Assembly: GCA_001600875.1 (NCBI GenBank)
Contig: BCLD01000008.1
Location: forward strand, 273,606 to 337,605
Length of the DNA stretch: 64,000 nucleotides
Direction: 5' to 3'
DNA from: Solicoccozyma terricola
Taxonomy: Eukaryota; Basidiomycota; Tremellomycetes; Filobasidiales; Piskurozymaceae
Part shown: piece after piece, positions 22,744 through 32,856 of the stretch
Position numbering within the stretch: the first letter of the stretch is position 1
How the letters are laid out: every line of letters begins with the position of its first letter
Made by a program: the position numbers and the translations under genes
Notes under the pieces: generated by a model
What the model was told of the DNA's origin: nothing
Databases searched by the model: none
What the model saw: only the letters and a program-made list of their open reading frames with translations

Positions 22744-23574
22744 TTATCGGCCAGGGGCAGGTTCGGTGCACTCGTTCCTCCAGTGGTCGCCGCCACAGTT
22801 ATTGCATGTTGATGGCGGAGGTCCTCTGTGTTTGCGGGAACGATTTGGTCGCTTGGCGACGGTGGTGCTCGCTGGTTGACGGTTATCCGGACGTCCTGAG
22901 TGATAGCTGCCCACCAGATTGCTTGATTTGATACTGCAATCATCATACCAATGATCGGGGACATATGTTTGGCGAATATCCTCCATGTCCTGGTCCAATA
23001 TGATATCATGAAGTCTATTCATGGTCATGGTCGTTTCCGGACTACTCATTTTTCTCTCGATGATTCGTGCTAGTTGTCGTGGAAGGCCGTCCATCAAGTC
23101 TAAGATGAGGACGCCCTCAGGGGTGTCGTTTGGAAACACGTTTACTTGGAGGCGTGCTTTCTCGTCGAAATAGTTTTCAAGTGATTCGTCCTGTTGCAAG
23201 GTGCGGTAAAAGCACCGCACTCGCATCCTAGCTTTGTGGTCGGGCATATCGAATACATGGTGCAGGGCGGTTTGCCAGTCAGCCCATGTGCGAAGGTTAG
23301 GCTTCTTTCTCCTTCTATAATTGAGGAAGCATGTCCTGGCACCTCCGGTGAAGGTTTTTAAGCCAGCGAGCTTTATCAATAGGCGACCCTCTTTGGCGCC
23401 AGGGTGCTTTAAACAGAGGTTGACTCGATGTATGAAGTCGTCGATGTTCTCCGTCCTCTCGCCACTGAAGTTAGGCAGCTCTGCAAAGACATCAGAGTCG
23501 TCGCTGTCATCAGACTCAGCAGCGCTATCGCGACGTGAAAACCCCATTGGAGGAGTGGTTTTGCTTGAAGTCAA
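22744..23574 (-). mobile_element. Gag-like ORF with zinc knuckle, no pol
   Basis: Single open reading frame of 276 aa resembling the Gag of Ty3-type LTR retrotransposons. An acidic N-terminus precedes the ELPNFSGERTENIDDFIHRV start of the capsid-like region. WADWQTALHHVFD and YRTLQQDESLENYFDEKARL are typical Gag capsid segments. A C-terminal zinc knuckle CNNCGGDHWRNEC (CX2CX3HX4C) follows a basic linker. There is no pol in any frame on either side and no clear LTR. It may be a truncated insertion or a domesticated gag; the intact frame slightly favours recent origin or selection. Not proven to be expressed. Confidence 0.7.
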
Positions 23575-24183
23575 GGAAGTTGATGAGGTGAAGGTGACAA
23601 ATCGATTGAGGTAAGAACCGCCTATTCAATACGAGGACTATGAACAATACGGGCTCGTCGACACACTCATAAACCTTATCATGAGAACTGAGACAATATC
23701 TGTGGTGGTTCACATCCCTGATCCGGATAGCGATTAGTTATAATTGAGGTTTTCAGTCAAGTCCTTGAATTTCCATATTAGGCCGAAAGGGAAAGTTTTG
23801 ACTTTTAGCAAAGAGGGCTGAAACCGTCAGGGTAGGTACCCTGTACCTATCTATCTCGAATCATGTCTTCAGAACATCCTCAAGTGACTGAACTTAAGCT
23901 GGTGGTGATGTCTACCCCCACTTAATATGCCAGTTTGCCACTCGTGAAAAGCCCCCATCTTCGTTCGATGAGCTGTGCTGTCACCTGACAATTCAACAAT
24001 CGGGGACTCGAATATCGTCCTTGTGGCGCGCTTATGAAAGGGGATTCCACAAGGTGGTACTTCGCCATTGGACCGATGTATCAGAGACGCAACACGGGTA
24101 AACGGTTCTCTCAGTTGCGACCACACCCATCGATAATGGTATATTCAAGACAAAGGCCTCCAAAATACAAGCTAAATCCCCGC
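23575..24183. other. Intergenic between gag ORF and KduD-like SDR
   Basis: 609 bases with no supported coding sequence. With the gag ORF and its other flank this makes a gene-poor 1.9-kb patch, plausibly old transposon-derived DNA, but I see no repeats that prove it. Confidence 0.5.
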
Positions 24184-25380
24184 CTATCTCGCCATCCATC
24201 CACCATCAACGGTAATACACTCTCCACAGACGTAATCACTCGCTCTACTAGCGAGATAAACCACGACACCTTCGAAATCTGAAGGTGAACCCCATCGGCC
24301 TGCAGGGATTCTTTCCATGATCTGGCGAGATCGAGTGGGGTTAGCGATGAGAGCGGTGTTCATCTGTTGGGAGGGGGGATGTGTCAGTTGGGCGTATGGA
24401 TTGCCAGGAACCGACTCATGATGGTGCTTACCTCGGTGGCGATGTAGCCTGGAGCAATACTGTTGACATTGATGCCTTTTCCAGCCCACTCGTTTGAGAG
24501 TGCTTTACCCTGAAGGCCCATGACAACAGCTGTGTAAGTCTGCTGGGTCCATTGGATCGCACGATGGAGATCACTCACCAATCCGAGAACGCCGTGTTTT
24601 GCAGCGGCATACGCTGGCACAGTCAATCCGCCTGATGGGGGAAAGGTTTGGCCAGTTGGTCAGTTGAAGGAAAGACGCTAAAGGTACTATGCGTTCTCTT
24701 CAACTCACCTTGGAACGAAACCAAACTAGCAACATTGATGATCTTCCCTCTTCCTCTTGGGTTCGCATCAGCAGCGCCTTCAGCAACAGGCTCGCCGCCT
24801 GACACACCACCACGAGATAGAAGCATGTGTCGACCTGCATCTCTGGAAATAATCCAGACTGCGTCGAGATTCACTTGCAAGACCTGTGGGTAGTATCGTG
24901 GGTTAGAATAGTTCCATGATAACAGCAGAGCCGGATTCACTAACCTCATCCCAATCAGCATCTGGGAAGTTCTCCGCCGGAGTTCGTCGTTGAATACCAC
25001 CACCTGGAGTGGGAAATTCAGAATCAATACCGTGTTATTCACGCTTCCAGGCTGGAAACTCTCCCACACATACAATTGACGACGATATCCAGAGTGATAC
25101 CCATGCCACCCTCCTCCTCCGTCCCTGTAACCTGCTTGACCAACCCTTTCACAGCCTTATTATCCGCCAAATCACACACCACAATCCAAGCTTTCCTTCC
25201 TTCCGCTTTAATCAACTCCAAAGTCTCTTGATTGCTTGTGTTTCGCTGAACGAGAACGACATCTGCTCCAGCTTTAGCGAGTGCGACTGCAAGTTTCTGA
25301 CCGATACCTCGAGTGGCACCTGTGCATAGAGCTGTGCGGCCTGATAGACCGAAAAGCGAGGACAGGTAGGAGTTTGACAT
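24184..25380 (-). CDS. Short-chain dehydrogenase, KduD / 2-deoxygluconate dehydrogenase-like
   Basis: Classical SDR of the type annotated as 2-deoxy-D-gluconate 3-dehydrogenase (KduD-like). Six exons: 25074-25380, 24945-25003, 24709-24883, 24579-24631, 24432-24509 and 24184-24363; 283 aa. The NAD(P)-binding motif TGATRGIGQ is near residue 20 and VVNCGGIQRR fits the NAG-like strand. The catalytic Ser is probably in [10 protein letters not shown] and the YxxxK is YAAAK. The end is [12 protein letters not shown], with the family's usual DGGW terminus. The internal insertion [16 protein letters not shown] is low complexity. The substrate is uncertain: SDR family names are weak predictors. Divergent to PNO1 over 635 bp. 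Confidence 0.85.
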
Positions 25381-26015
25381 GGTGTGTATTCGGAGGTGGT
25401 ATGTGGTTGTGGGTCGAGGTGAAGGGCGATGGAATGAGATGTGTAGGGGAGAGATTCAGTCTTATATGCTTCCTGTACACGTCCGGAATCGGACCGGTCC
25501 ACCGCGATTTACCGACAGCGATTTAATTGCAATCCGTGGATTGTGAACCAATGCGACGACGATACAGCAAGAGGGATCGTTATGGCATGAATGGACTGGT
25601 GCTTTCGTACGACAAGACAGGCTAGGCTGAAAGGTCCTCGTTCTATTACCCATGTTGTTTGGTTTGAAATACCTCGTATTCTTTACAATGGGATTCATAT
25701 GTACCATCAACCGCCATGGCAGGGTATTTGGCCCATCCGAATAAATTGTCGAAAAGGCTTACCACCGCCAACTTTAGTGGGAGGGGAGATAGGTATGTGC
25801 ATCGCTGATGACGACGCTGGATGGCCATGGGACTCTCGGAGGGTGTGATGTGTGTGGTTGTCGAATGATAATCCAATGCCTCTTCTCTCACCACTTTTCA
25901 CGTGTCTCCCCGTGAATCCGCGGAGTAAAATGCCCGCCACCCACCTTTCCTTAACTTTTTACACTTCTACCATCCAAGAACTGACCACCGACCCCCATTC
26001 GATCCCATTCACACC
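25381..26015. promoter_or_regulatory. Divergent intergenic region, SDR/PNO1
   Basis: 635 bases between the starts of the SDR and PNO1, containing a CACGTG box at 25899-25904. No coding sequence supported. Confidence 0.55.
25899..25904. promoter_or_regulatory. CACGTG box upstream of PNO1
   Basis: Context TTTTCACGTGTC, which on the other strand reads GACACGTGAAAA. It is 112 bp upstream of the PNO1 start codon. Confidence 0.5.
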
Positions 26016-27332
26016 ATGTCATTCCAAAAGTCCCATCGAGCAAAGGCTCTTGCATCTCTAGTCGAATCCGGACCCTCTATCTCTCTCGATGGCGCTCTCC
26101 AACCCCCTAAATCGCTCGCAAAGCCCAAGAAGAAGAAGACATCAGGCGTGGAAGGTCTGAAAGGGAAGGGAAGTGGACCAAGTCAGGCCAAGGAAGATGA
26201 TGTGGAGATGGAAGGAGCGTCAGACGATGAGATGTTAATCGATGACACACCTCCTACCGCCTCAACTTCGACCGCAATTCAATCAGACGAGGTTGGAACA
26301 TCAACTTCCACCCTCTTTCAACCACTCTCAGTTAAAGCTTCATCTGCAGCAGCTGGTCTCAAGAATGAAATGCGAAGAATTCCAATTCCTCCTCATAGGA
26401 TGACACCTCTCAAGAAGGAATGGGTCAATGTATATGGACCGTTGGTGGAGATGATGGGATTGGTGGTCAGGATGAACGTCAAAAGACGATGTGTGGAGAT
26501 GAAGGTGAGTCTCCCGGAGACTGGTACGAGTCGGACTGGCTTTCAGAATGATGGAGGGAAGATGTATGATTGGGCTTTGGCAAACCCGTCTTAATCTTGG
26601 AAGAACAAGGTTATGATCGCGGAATCATCAGATGCAGCAGAACAAACCTACCCTCGCTCATTTACAATCACTAACATCTTCCTTATCCGCGCTCATCTCA
26701 CACGGTATAGACATCCCAACACACCCAAGACACCGGTGCGATTCAGAAAGGAGCTGATTTCGTCAAAGCCTTTGCTCTGGGATTCAACGTGAACGTAAGC
26801 AACCGCACTAAACGATTTTCCTCCGTATCATCCCTGCTAACTCCATCGTTTAAAAAAAAAAAAACAGGACGCACTTGCAATCCTTCGTCTTGAAGATCTT
26901 TACCTCGATTCATTCGAGATCAAAGATGTGAAAACACTTCACGGTGATCATCTTTCTCGTGCGATTGGACGTATTGCAGGACAAGATGGGAAGACCAAAT
27001 TTACCATTGAGAATGCTAGTAGGACGAGGATCGTTTTGGCTGAGACGTAAGTTTTTGGAGGGTTGAGAGTGATGGATTTCGTCGACTAGAAACTGATTAC
27101 GGTTGGATGGTGTACAGACATGTTCATATTCTGGGATCAGTACAAAACATCAAAATCGCAAGAGATGCTGTCGTATCTCTCATTCTCGGTTCACCTCCAG
27201 GTACGTCTCATTTCCCCGATCAATGGGTAAAGCAGAATTAACTAAATCCCATTTACGATGTTTTGGACTCGAATAGGTAAAGTTTATTCTCATTTGAGAA
27301 CGGTGGGAGCAAGGATGAAGCAGAGGTTTTAA
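26016..27332 (+). CDS. PNO1: KH-domain 40S assembly factor Pno1 (Dim2)
   Basis: Pre-40S assembly factor that recruits Dim1 and Nob1 activity near the 3' end of 18S rRNA. Exons 26016-26504, 26711-26794, 26868-27046, 27118-27200 and 27277-27332; 296 aa. The acidic/Ser-Thr-rich N-terminal half is poorly conserved. The second half is very typical: [66 protein letters not shown], then [24 protein letters not shown] and the basic end MKQRF. Intron 1 is relatively long (206 nt). Confidence 0.96.
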
Positions 27333-27724
27333 AAGGCAACCTTTGGGTTCCGCAGGTCCTGGTCTGTATATTCTTTGTATTTTGTGTATTATCACTCATT
27401 GATCTTCTATCATTGCGGTTGGAGTCGCGTTGTGTGTTGCCTTTTCCGGATTGCCCTCTGAACTGCTCGACTCAGGTTGGTAACCAGTAGTAAAGACTCC
27501 TGCAAGCGTGAAGAGATATGTTACATAAGATACAAGTTGGTTGTACAAGAACACGATTTAGGGTTTCATGGTCGTGAACCCTAGAACACCAATCAGCGCG
27601 GCGTTGAAAAACCCGCTAGCAGCGTGATACCCTCCTCTACGACGAAACTCTCTTTTCCTCCCATTCTGATGCACTATCACCGTGCTCATGGAAAACAAGT
27701 TATATCGTCTTGTTGCATCTCTTT
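27333..27724. other. Convergent intergenic region PNO1/SF3B6
   Basis: 392 bases of 3' flank of two convergent genes. I see nothing coding in it. Confidence 0.5.
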
Positions 27725-28381
27725 TCAATCTGTCATTCCCAACCTCGTCTTCTCAGCCGCCAATGCTTCTTCTCGGTCTTTCAATTCAGCTTTCGCAAGC
27801 GCTGCTGCCTTTTCTTTCGATGGATGGAAATAAAGGACTATTTCGAAAAGCAAATGTTTCATTTGTTAGTTTAAGAGGGGTACGGGGAATAGGAGGGAAA
27901 GAAACCGATACGGACCGACGATGTATCGCTCCATTAGATGGAAACCATTAAGGTGGTTCATCGCTTCTTTTGCAGAGTCAGGGTCTTCATATACCTAGAG
28001 AGGTGCAGTGACATGCGTCAAGTCAGTAATTCTATTGACCATTCATGCGTTTTATCGACTCTTTGGCCAGTTCTTCGACCCTCGTTACTTTGAAAACTTA
28101 TGTCGACGCGAAGTCGAGCTTTATAGGTGGTGTTATCTCACACTCACGATATAAGCCGTTCCCTTGGTCTTCAATTGCGCATCTGTACCCAACCTAACCT
28201 GCCGTATTGCTCCATACTTGCCGAACAGGTCGTACAGATCTGCACCTGTGATGTTGTAGTTGCTATGGACGGGAAGCGCAGGATGAGATGTTGGCATACG
28301 TTGGCATGGGAGACATTGAGCTTACAGGTTCTTCACGAGTAGCACACGCTGAGCGTTGGCGTCGTTGGATGCACGATTCAT
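27725..28381 (-). CDS. Splicing factor SF3b subunit p14 (SF3B6)
   Basis: Small RRM protein of the U2 snRNP that contacts SF3B1 and the branch-point adenosine. Exons 28326-28381, 28148-28262, 27916-27994 and 27725-27837; 120 aa. The RRM includes RVLLVKNLNYNITGADLYDLFGKYG (RNP2 region), then KGTAYIVYEDPDSAKEAMNHLNG (RNP1 region) and RYIVVLYFHPSK. The tail is a charged helix. Length and layout match human SF3B6 (p14). Its presence fits an intron-rich genome. Divergent to HIS1, 226 bp apart. Confidence 0.95.
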
Positions 28382-28607
28382 GATGCAAGTTGATGACGAG
28401 TGAGGTGTGAGAGGGGATGATCCCAAAGTGCCCACCACAGGTGTTGCAAGTCGAACGGGTCGACGATGGATGTTTGCCCCTACACGTCATTTTTTAAAAT
28501 AATTTTGTCGACAACGTGCATGTTGACTCGAGCAACCAGATTGGATCTATACCGAGTAACCAGCGGCCATCTTCACAGCATCGTCACAGCATCATCACAG
28601 TAGCACC

Positions 28608-30060
28608 ATGGAAGCATCAGTCGAGTCCCTTCAAGGTCTCAAAGCCACCGTCACCCCATCATCCTCAACGCCATCCCATGATCCACCACGCTCCCGTTTC
28701 GCAAGCGAGAGTGCAATGTCGATGTTGGTGAACAGTCTACAGGATAGATTATTGTTTGCCATTCCGAAAAAGGGTGAATGAGACTGTGTAGTGGAAGGTT
28801 ATGCGTTGATGATATTGATATTTTCGAATATGAATCTGTGAATATAGGTCGATTGCATGAGAAGTGCTTGGAGCTGCTATCTGGTGAGTAACTGGTGAAA
28901 TATAATCAAGATGTGAACATCCAAGTTGATATCATCTCATGGTGGAACATCAATCCCAGGTTCCGATATTAAATTCAACAGACAACACAGACTTGATGTC
29001 GCTCTCGTACAAAACCTACCGATCGCTCTGTAAGCCCGAGATATTGCAGGATGTGCGCGCTGGTGGGACACTGACTTTTACTTTAATTGTGTACTTGCAA
29101 AAGTGTATTCCTACCAGCTGCGGATATCCCACGATTCGTTGCTCTCGGTTCGGTATCATTGGGAATAACAGGTACGTGTCTGCCTTGTATGCTTGGGAAG
29201 CGGAACCCCATTCACTGACGACTGCCACCTTGCTTCATCAGGCCAAGACGTCATTGCAGAATCAACCCACGCTTCCCAAATCACTGAAATCCTTCCTCTC
29301 GGGTTCGGCAAATGTACTCTTCAAGTCCAAGTACCCGTATCTGGACCTATCCAGAGTGTAGCGGCACTTTCTGGAGGAAGAGTAGCTACTTCATTCGAGG
29401 TTTTGGCGGGGAAATACTTTGGGGATGTTGATAAGAAGGAAGGAAAGGAGACTAGTGTGGAGTATGTTGGAGGTAGTGTAGAGGCTGCTTGTGCTTTGGG
29501 CATGGCAGATGGGATTGGTGAGTTGGTAGTCTGGGTGGGATGTGTTGAAATGATTATTGACGTGCTGTCCTGGTACACGTTGATTAGTCGATCTCGTTGG
29601 TGAGTCTGCAATGAACAGGAATTCTAAATGAATTCCTTAGACTGATGCAAAACACTATGCAACGCCAGAATCCGGCGACACGATGCGCGCAGCCGGCCTC
29701 CACGCCATCGCCACATTAATGTCTTCTCAAGCTGTACTCATTACACCATCCTCCCCCCACGCCTCCCTGACCCCAGACCTAGCTCCGTTGGTCACTCTGA
29801 TAAAATCTCGTTTTGCGGGTGTCATTGCTGCAAAACAATACGTATTGTGCAATTATAACATCCACGTCGATAAATTGGCGGCGGCCACGGCAATTACACC
29901 TGGGAGAAGGGCGGCAACGGTTAACAAGTTGGAGATGGAGGGTTGGATGGCGGTAAGTGCGATGGTGGAGAGGAAATCAATGGCGAATGTTATGGACAAG
30001 TTGCAACTGGCTGGAGCGGAGGATATCTTGATATTAGCGCTGGATAACTGTAGGGTTTGA
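28608..30060 (+). CDS. HIS1: ATP phosphoribosyltransferase (histidine biosynthesis)
   Basis: First enzyme of histidine synthesis, condensing ATP with PRPP. Exons 28608-28773, 28848-28883, 28960-29029, 29104-29171, 29242-29517, 29589-29600 and 29669-30060; 339 aa. The sixth exon is only 12 nt and gives the start of VDLVESGDTM, the conserved PRPP-binding segment, which would otherwise be broken. Other signatures: ALPKKGRLHEK-like start (here IPKKGRLHEK), DVALVQNL, GSVSLGITGQDVIAE, and the C-terminal ACT-like regulatory part GVIAAKQYVLCNYN, ATVNKLEMEGWMAV and GAEDILILALDNCRV. The N-terminal ~35 residues are an extension before the catalytic domain. Confidence 0.96.
29589..29600 (+). other. 12-nt microexon of HIS1
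   Basis: Flanked by acceptor GATTAG and donor GTGAGTC. Inclusion restores frame and the conserved VDLVESG sequence; skipping it would keep frame but delete part of the PRPP loop. Confidence 0.85.
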
Positions 30061-30208
30061 GGTTGGGACAAGGGGGGACGGGAATGATTCGGAGAGTCGG
30101 GGTAAATAGAGCAGAATAGCTTAAAAACCGTGCCCAGCTGAGCAGCATGTCCCTCGAGGGGTTCAACATCGTTAGATAATGGCATTTAGATTCGTCCATC
30201 AGATACAA

Positions 30209-32690
30209 TCATGGCACAATCGTTTCCATACCCATGTCTTTTACACTCTCGACATCATCTTCACCTATAGCATCTTCGTCACTGTCTGCCGTCATTGGCG
30301 CATCCGGCAGCTCGGTGGTCGGAATAGTCTGCAGTGCAACCTCTTGTATCACCTCCGACTCCACGACGATTGGTTTGGTATCCGTCATGTCAACATCAGC
30401 GAAGGCAGATGCAGTCGGGGACGAAGCTGATGGTTCTCGTTGTATGTCTTCCACAGCCGGAACCGTACCCATCTCGAGTCCATTCGGCGTTGACGAAGAC
30501 GTCGCCATTGGTGATGATTTGATTTCTTTCTCCGACGTCGACTTCTCTTGCTTTGCTTGATTCATCAACTGCCTGATCTGGCTTCGAGACAAGCTAGCTA
30601 GTAGAGTCGGATCCCAACCTGCGAGTGGATCCTCTTGCGGTACAGGGGTGTTGCTTGCAACGCGAGGTCGTGCTCCGGAATTCTTTCGAACCACTGGAGG
30701 GGGAACAGATGGTTCTCTATCGGAAGGTGCTGGTGAATCCCCACCGTATGCTCCATACCCTTGTAAAGCAATTGACGCCGGCGCCGGTGTCGACGTCGCT
30801 GATGGAGTCGTCCGATCGATATCCGGTGTAGGTCCTGGCGTCGAGTTGACAGCATGGCTATTCGTCATAGCTGCCATGCTTAGCTTGTTAGAGCTCCTCT
30901 TGTTACTTGCCTTGGTCGACTTTGACTTTGAAGGCCTCGGGACTCTATCGTCCACTTCTACTTTCCTCCCATTCGCTTTCTCCGCCTTCTTTTCCTTTTC
31001 CCATTTCTCCAAAATGTCTTTCTCGTCATTCTCATCCCATCGCCTTTCCTCGTCCCTGAACTCCTGCCATCTATCACAGAGAGGTCTCGGCGCCATACCG
31101 TCGAACTGCACAGCAGCTTCCCAATCAGGACCTGGATTGAACCGGACTTTACCACCACCAAACACCGAGATCAAGGGATAATACCCCAACGTCCCATCAT
31201 CGAAATGGTTTTCTCGATCCTTATGTGCCGCTTCAGCAGTATAAGCACGTTTGTTGCTCTTTCGCTCGTATGACGGGGCTTGTCGCGGTGGGAGGTATGA
31301 GAAGAGATCGGTGTATGCTGGGGTTGATGCCATAGGCTGACCATTCAGGAAGAATGAGATTGATGAACCTTCTAAGCGAGGGAATTCCTTGACGATGACT
31401 GGTTCTTCGATTTCCGCCATGTCCGTTTTCCGTCTCTTCTTACCCTTCCCGGGTTTACCTGCCGGATCCTTCTTGACTTCATCGACTACCGCCTCTCCTT
31501 CTTTAGCCGTCGTCGTTCCAACAGGTTTGACATCTCTCCCTACCAGGTCTTCCATCTCCTTTGTTCCCGCATAATCAACCGATTCAAAGTATAATTGACC
31601 TTTGTATCGAATAGCAACCCGTTTTCTCTTGATCCTCGCAGGATCTGCCGAGTCTCCTTCGACGGGTCGAGTTTGTTTTGGTAGGTTGATTAAACAACCG
31701 ATGACATCGCCGGTACCGAATGGAAATCCATACGATCTAGGTCTTGATAAATGGACTTTTTCCCCTGTAAGATCTCGTAGTCCGTATGAATAACCTTCAA
31801 ATCCAGCCGGTCCATTCAGGGAAGCTTCTCTTCGGCCCCATCCGATCCTAACATGAGGCCCATCCATTCCTTTTCGATCCAGCTCAATCATCCCTTCACG
31901 AGGAGAATCTATGCCCTTCTCCACTATTGCTTCGAAATACCAGCTTCCTTCTTTAACACCGACGTTTCCACGGATGCTTCGATACCCCTTTTCAGTGGTA
32001 CATGTTAAAGCAGATTCGGAGAGTTTGAGGAAAGCGGATCTATCAAGCCAGTCGAGGTGAATGGGTGAAGTGATGGGTTGGGTAGGGATGGAGCGATAGA
32101 ATGGGAAGATGGGTGTAGGCGAAATTGATGGTGATGGGGCACAAGGGATGTAGCGGAATCCTGTACACAAAATATCCATTCAACGTTAGAGAAGGTGGGT
32201 GGGCTTGCTATGCACAACAGCAAAAAAAAACCAATTTCCCACCTTGCTTATTCATAGGTAGGTCACTCCAAGACCAACATTCCTCCCCAAATCCAACTCG
32301 ATCCACCGTACCAGGAACTTTGACTCCCATCCTAGCCACAGCATTCTCCGAATCCGGCCCTCTATCCACTCCTACTTCTTCATCTTTGGTAGGCGTACCT
32401 GCCGTTCCGTTAGCTGCTGGGGATCCGCGAGCGGAGAGATTTGATGGCGTGGGTGATAGTTTCCGTTTTTGACCTCGCGGTGACGGTACGGCGAGAGGCG
32501 GTTGCGAGAACGGTGTGGGTGTCGGCGTAGGAGCTGGGGAGAAGGAGGGTGGGGATGGATGGGGTGAGTCGGAGGCTATGGCTGCTGGAGATGCAGGAGT
32601 GCTTGATATGTACGGCTGGATGGGTGGTGGAGGGAAGGAATCCTCTTCCTTGACTGGCATCTCCTCCATGGTGAGGATGTGGGTAGCCAT
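30209..32690 (-). CDS. BRE2: Bre2/ASH2L subunit of the Set1/COMPASS complex
   Basis: SPRY-domain subunit of the H3K4 methyltransferase complex. Exons 32243-32690 and 30209-32160; 799 aa. Residues 1-150 are a Ser/Pro/Thr-rich disordered region. The SPRY part starts around FRYIPCAPSPSI and includes GYRSIRGNVGVKEGSWYFEA, HVRIGWGRREASLNGPAGFEGYSYG, FGTGDVIGCLINLP and ISFFLNGQPM. A basic insertion (KGKKRRKTD) splits the SPRY as in fungal Bre2. GTLGYYPLISVFGGGKVRFNPGPDWE follows. The ~280-residue C-terminal tail is long, charged and probably disordered, and it is longer than in ASH2L. No PHD or winged-helix part was seen. Divergent to the ZC3H3-like gene. Confidence 0.92.
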
Positions 32691-32753
32691 CCGATGAGGA
32701 TGCCATCGAGAGGTCACCTGTCCCTCCGCGTCGCGCTACCACTTTGTCTGCTT

Positions 32754-32759
32754 CACGTG
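32754..32759. promoter_or_regulatory. CACGTG box, BRE2/ZC3H3-like promoter
   Basis: Context CTTCACGTGCAA (other strand CACGTGAAG) in the 166-bp divergent promoter. Confidence 0.5.
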
Positions 32760-32856
32760 CAATCAACTCTTCACCGACCGTCGCTTGCTCGCCACTTCCG
32801 ACGTCATCCATAACATCCTCCTAGCCCCATCAACAACACAATACCGAACATACAAC

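Noticed and set aside
22296..23574. Complete LTR retrotransposon
   Set aside because: I could not find pol, LTR pairs or a target-site duplication around the gag ORF.
24184..25380. Horizontal transfer of the KduD-like gene from bacteria
   Set aside because: It has five ordinary introns and fungal-type splice sites, and SDRs of this type are common in fungi.
30648..31181. 177-aa plus-strand ORF opposite BRE2
   Set aside because: Low-complexity Ser/Leu/Phe sequence antisense to a convincing SPRY gene.
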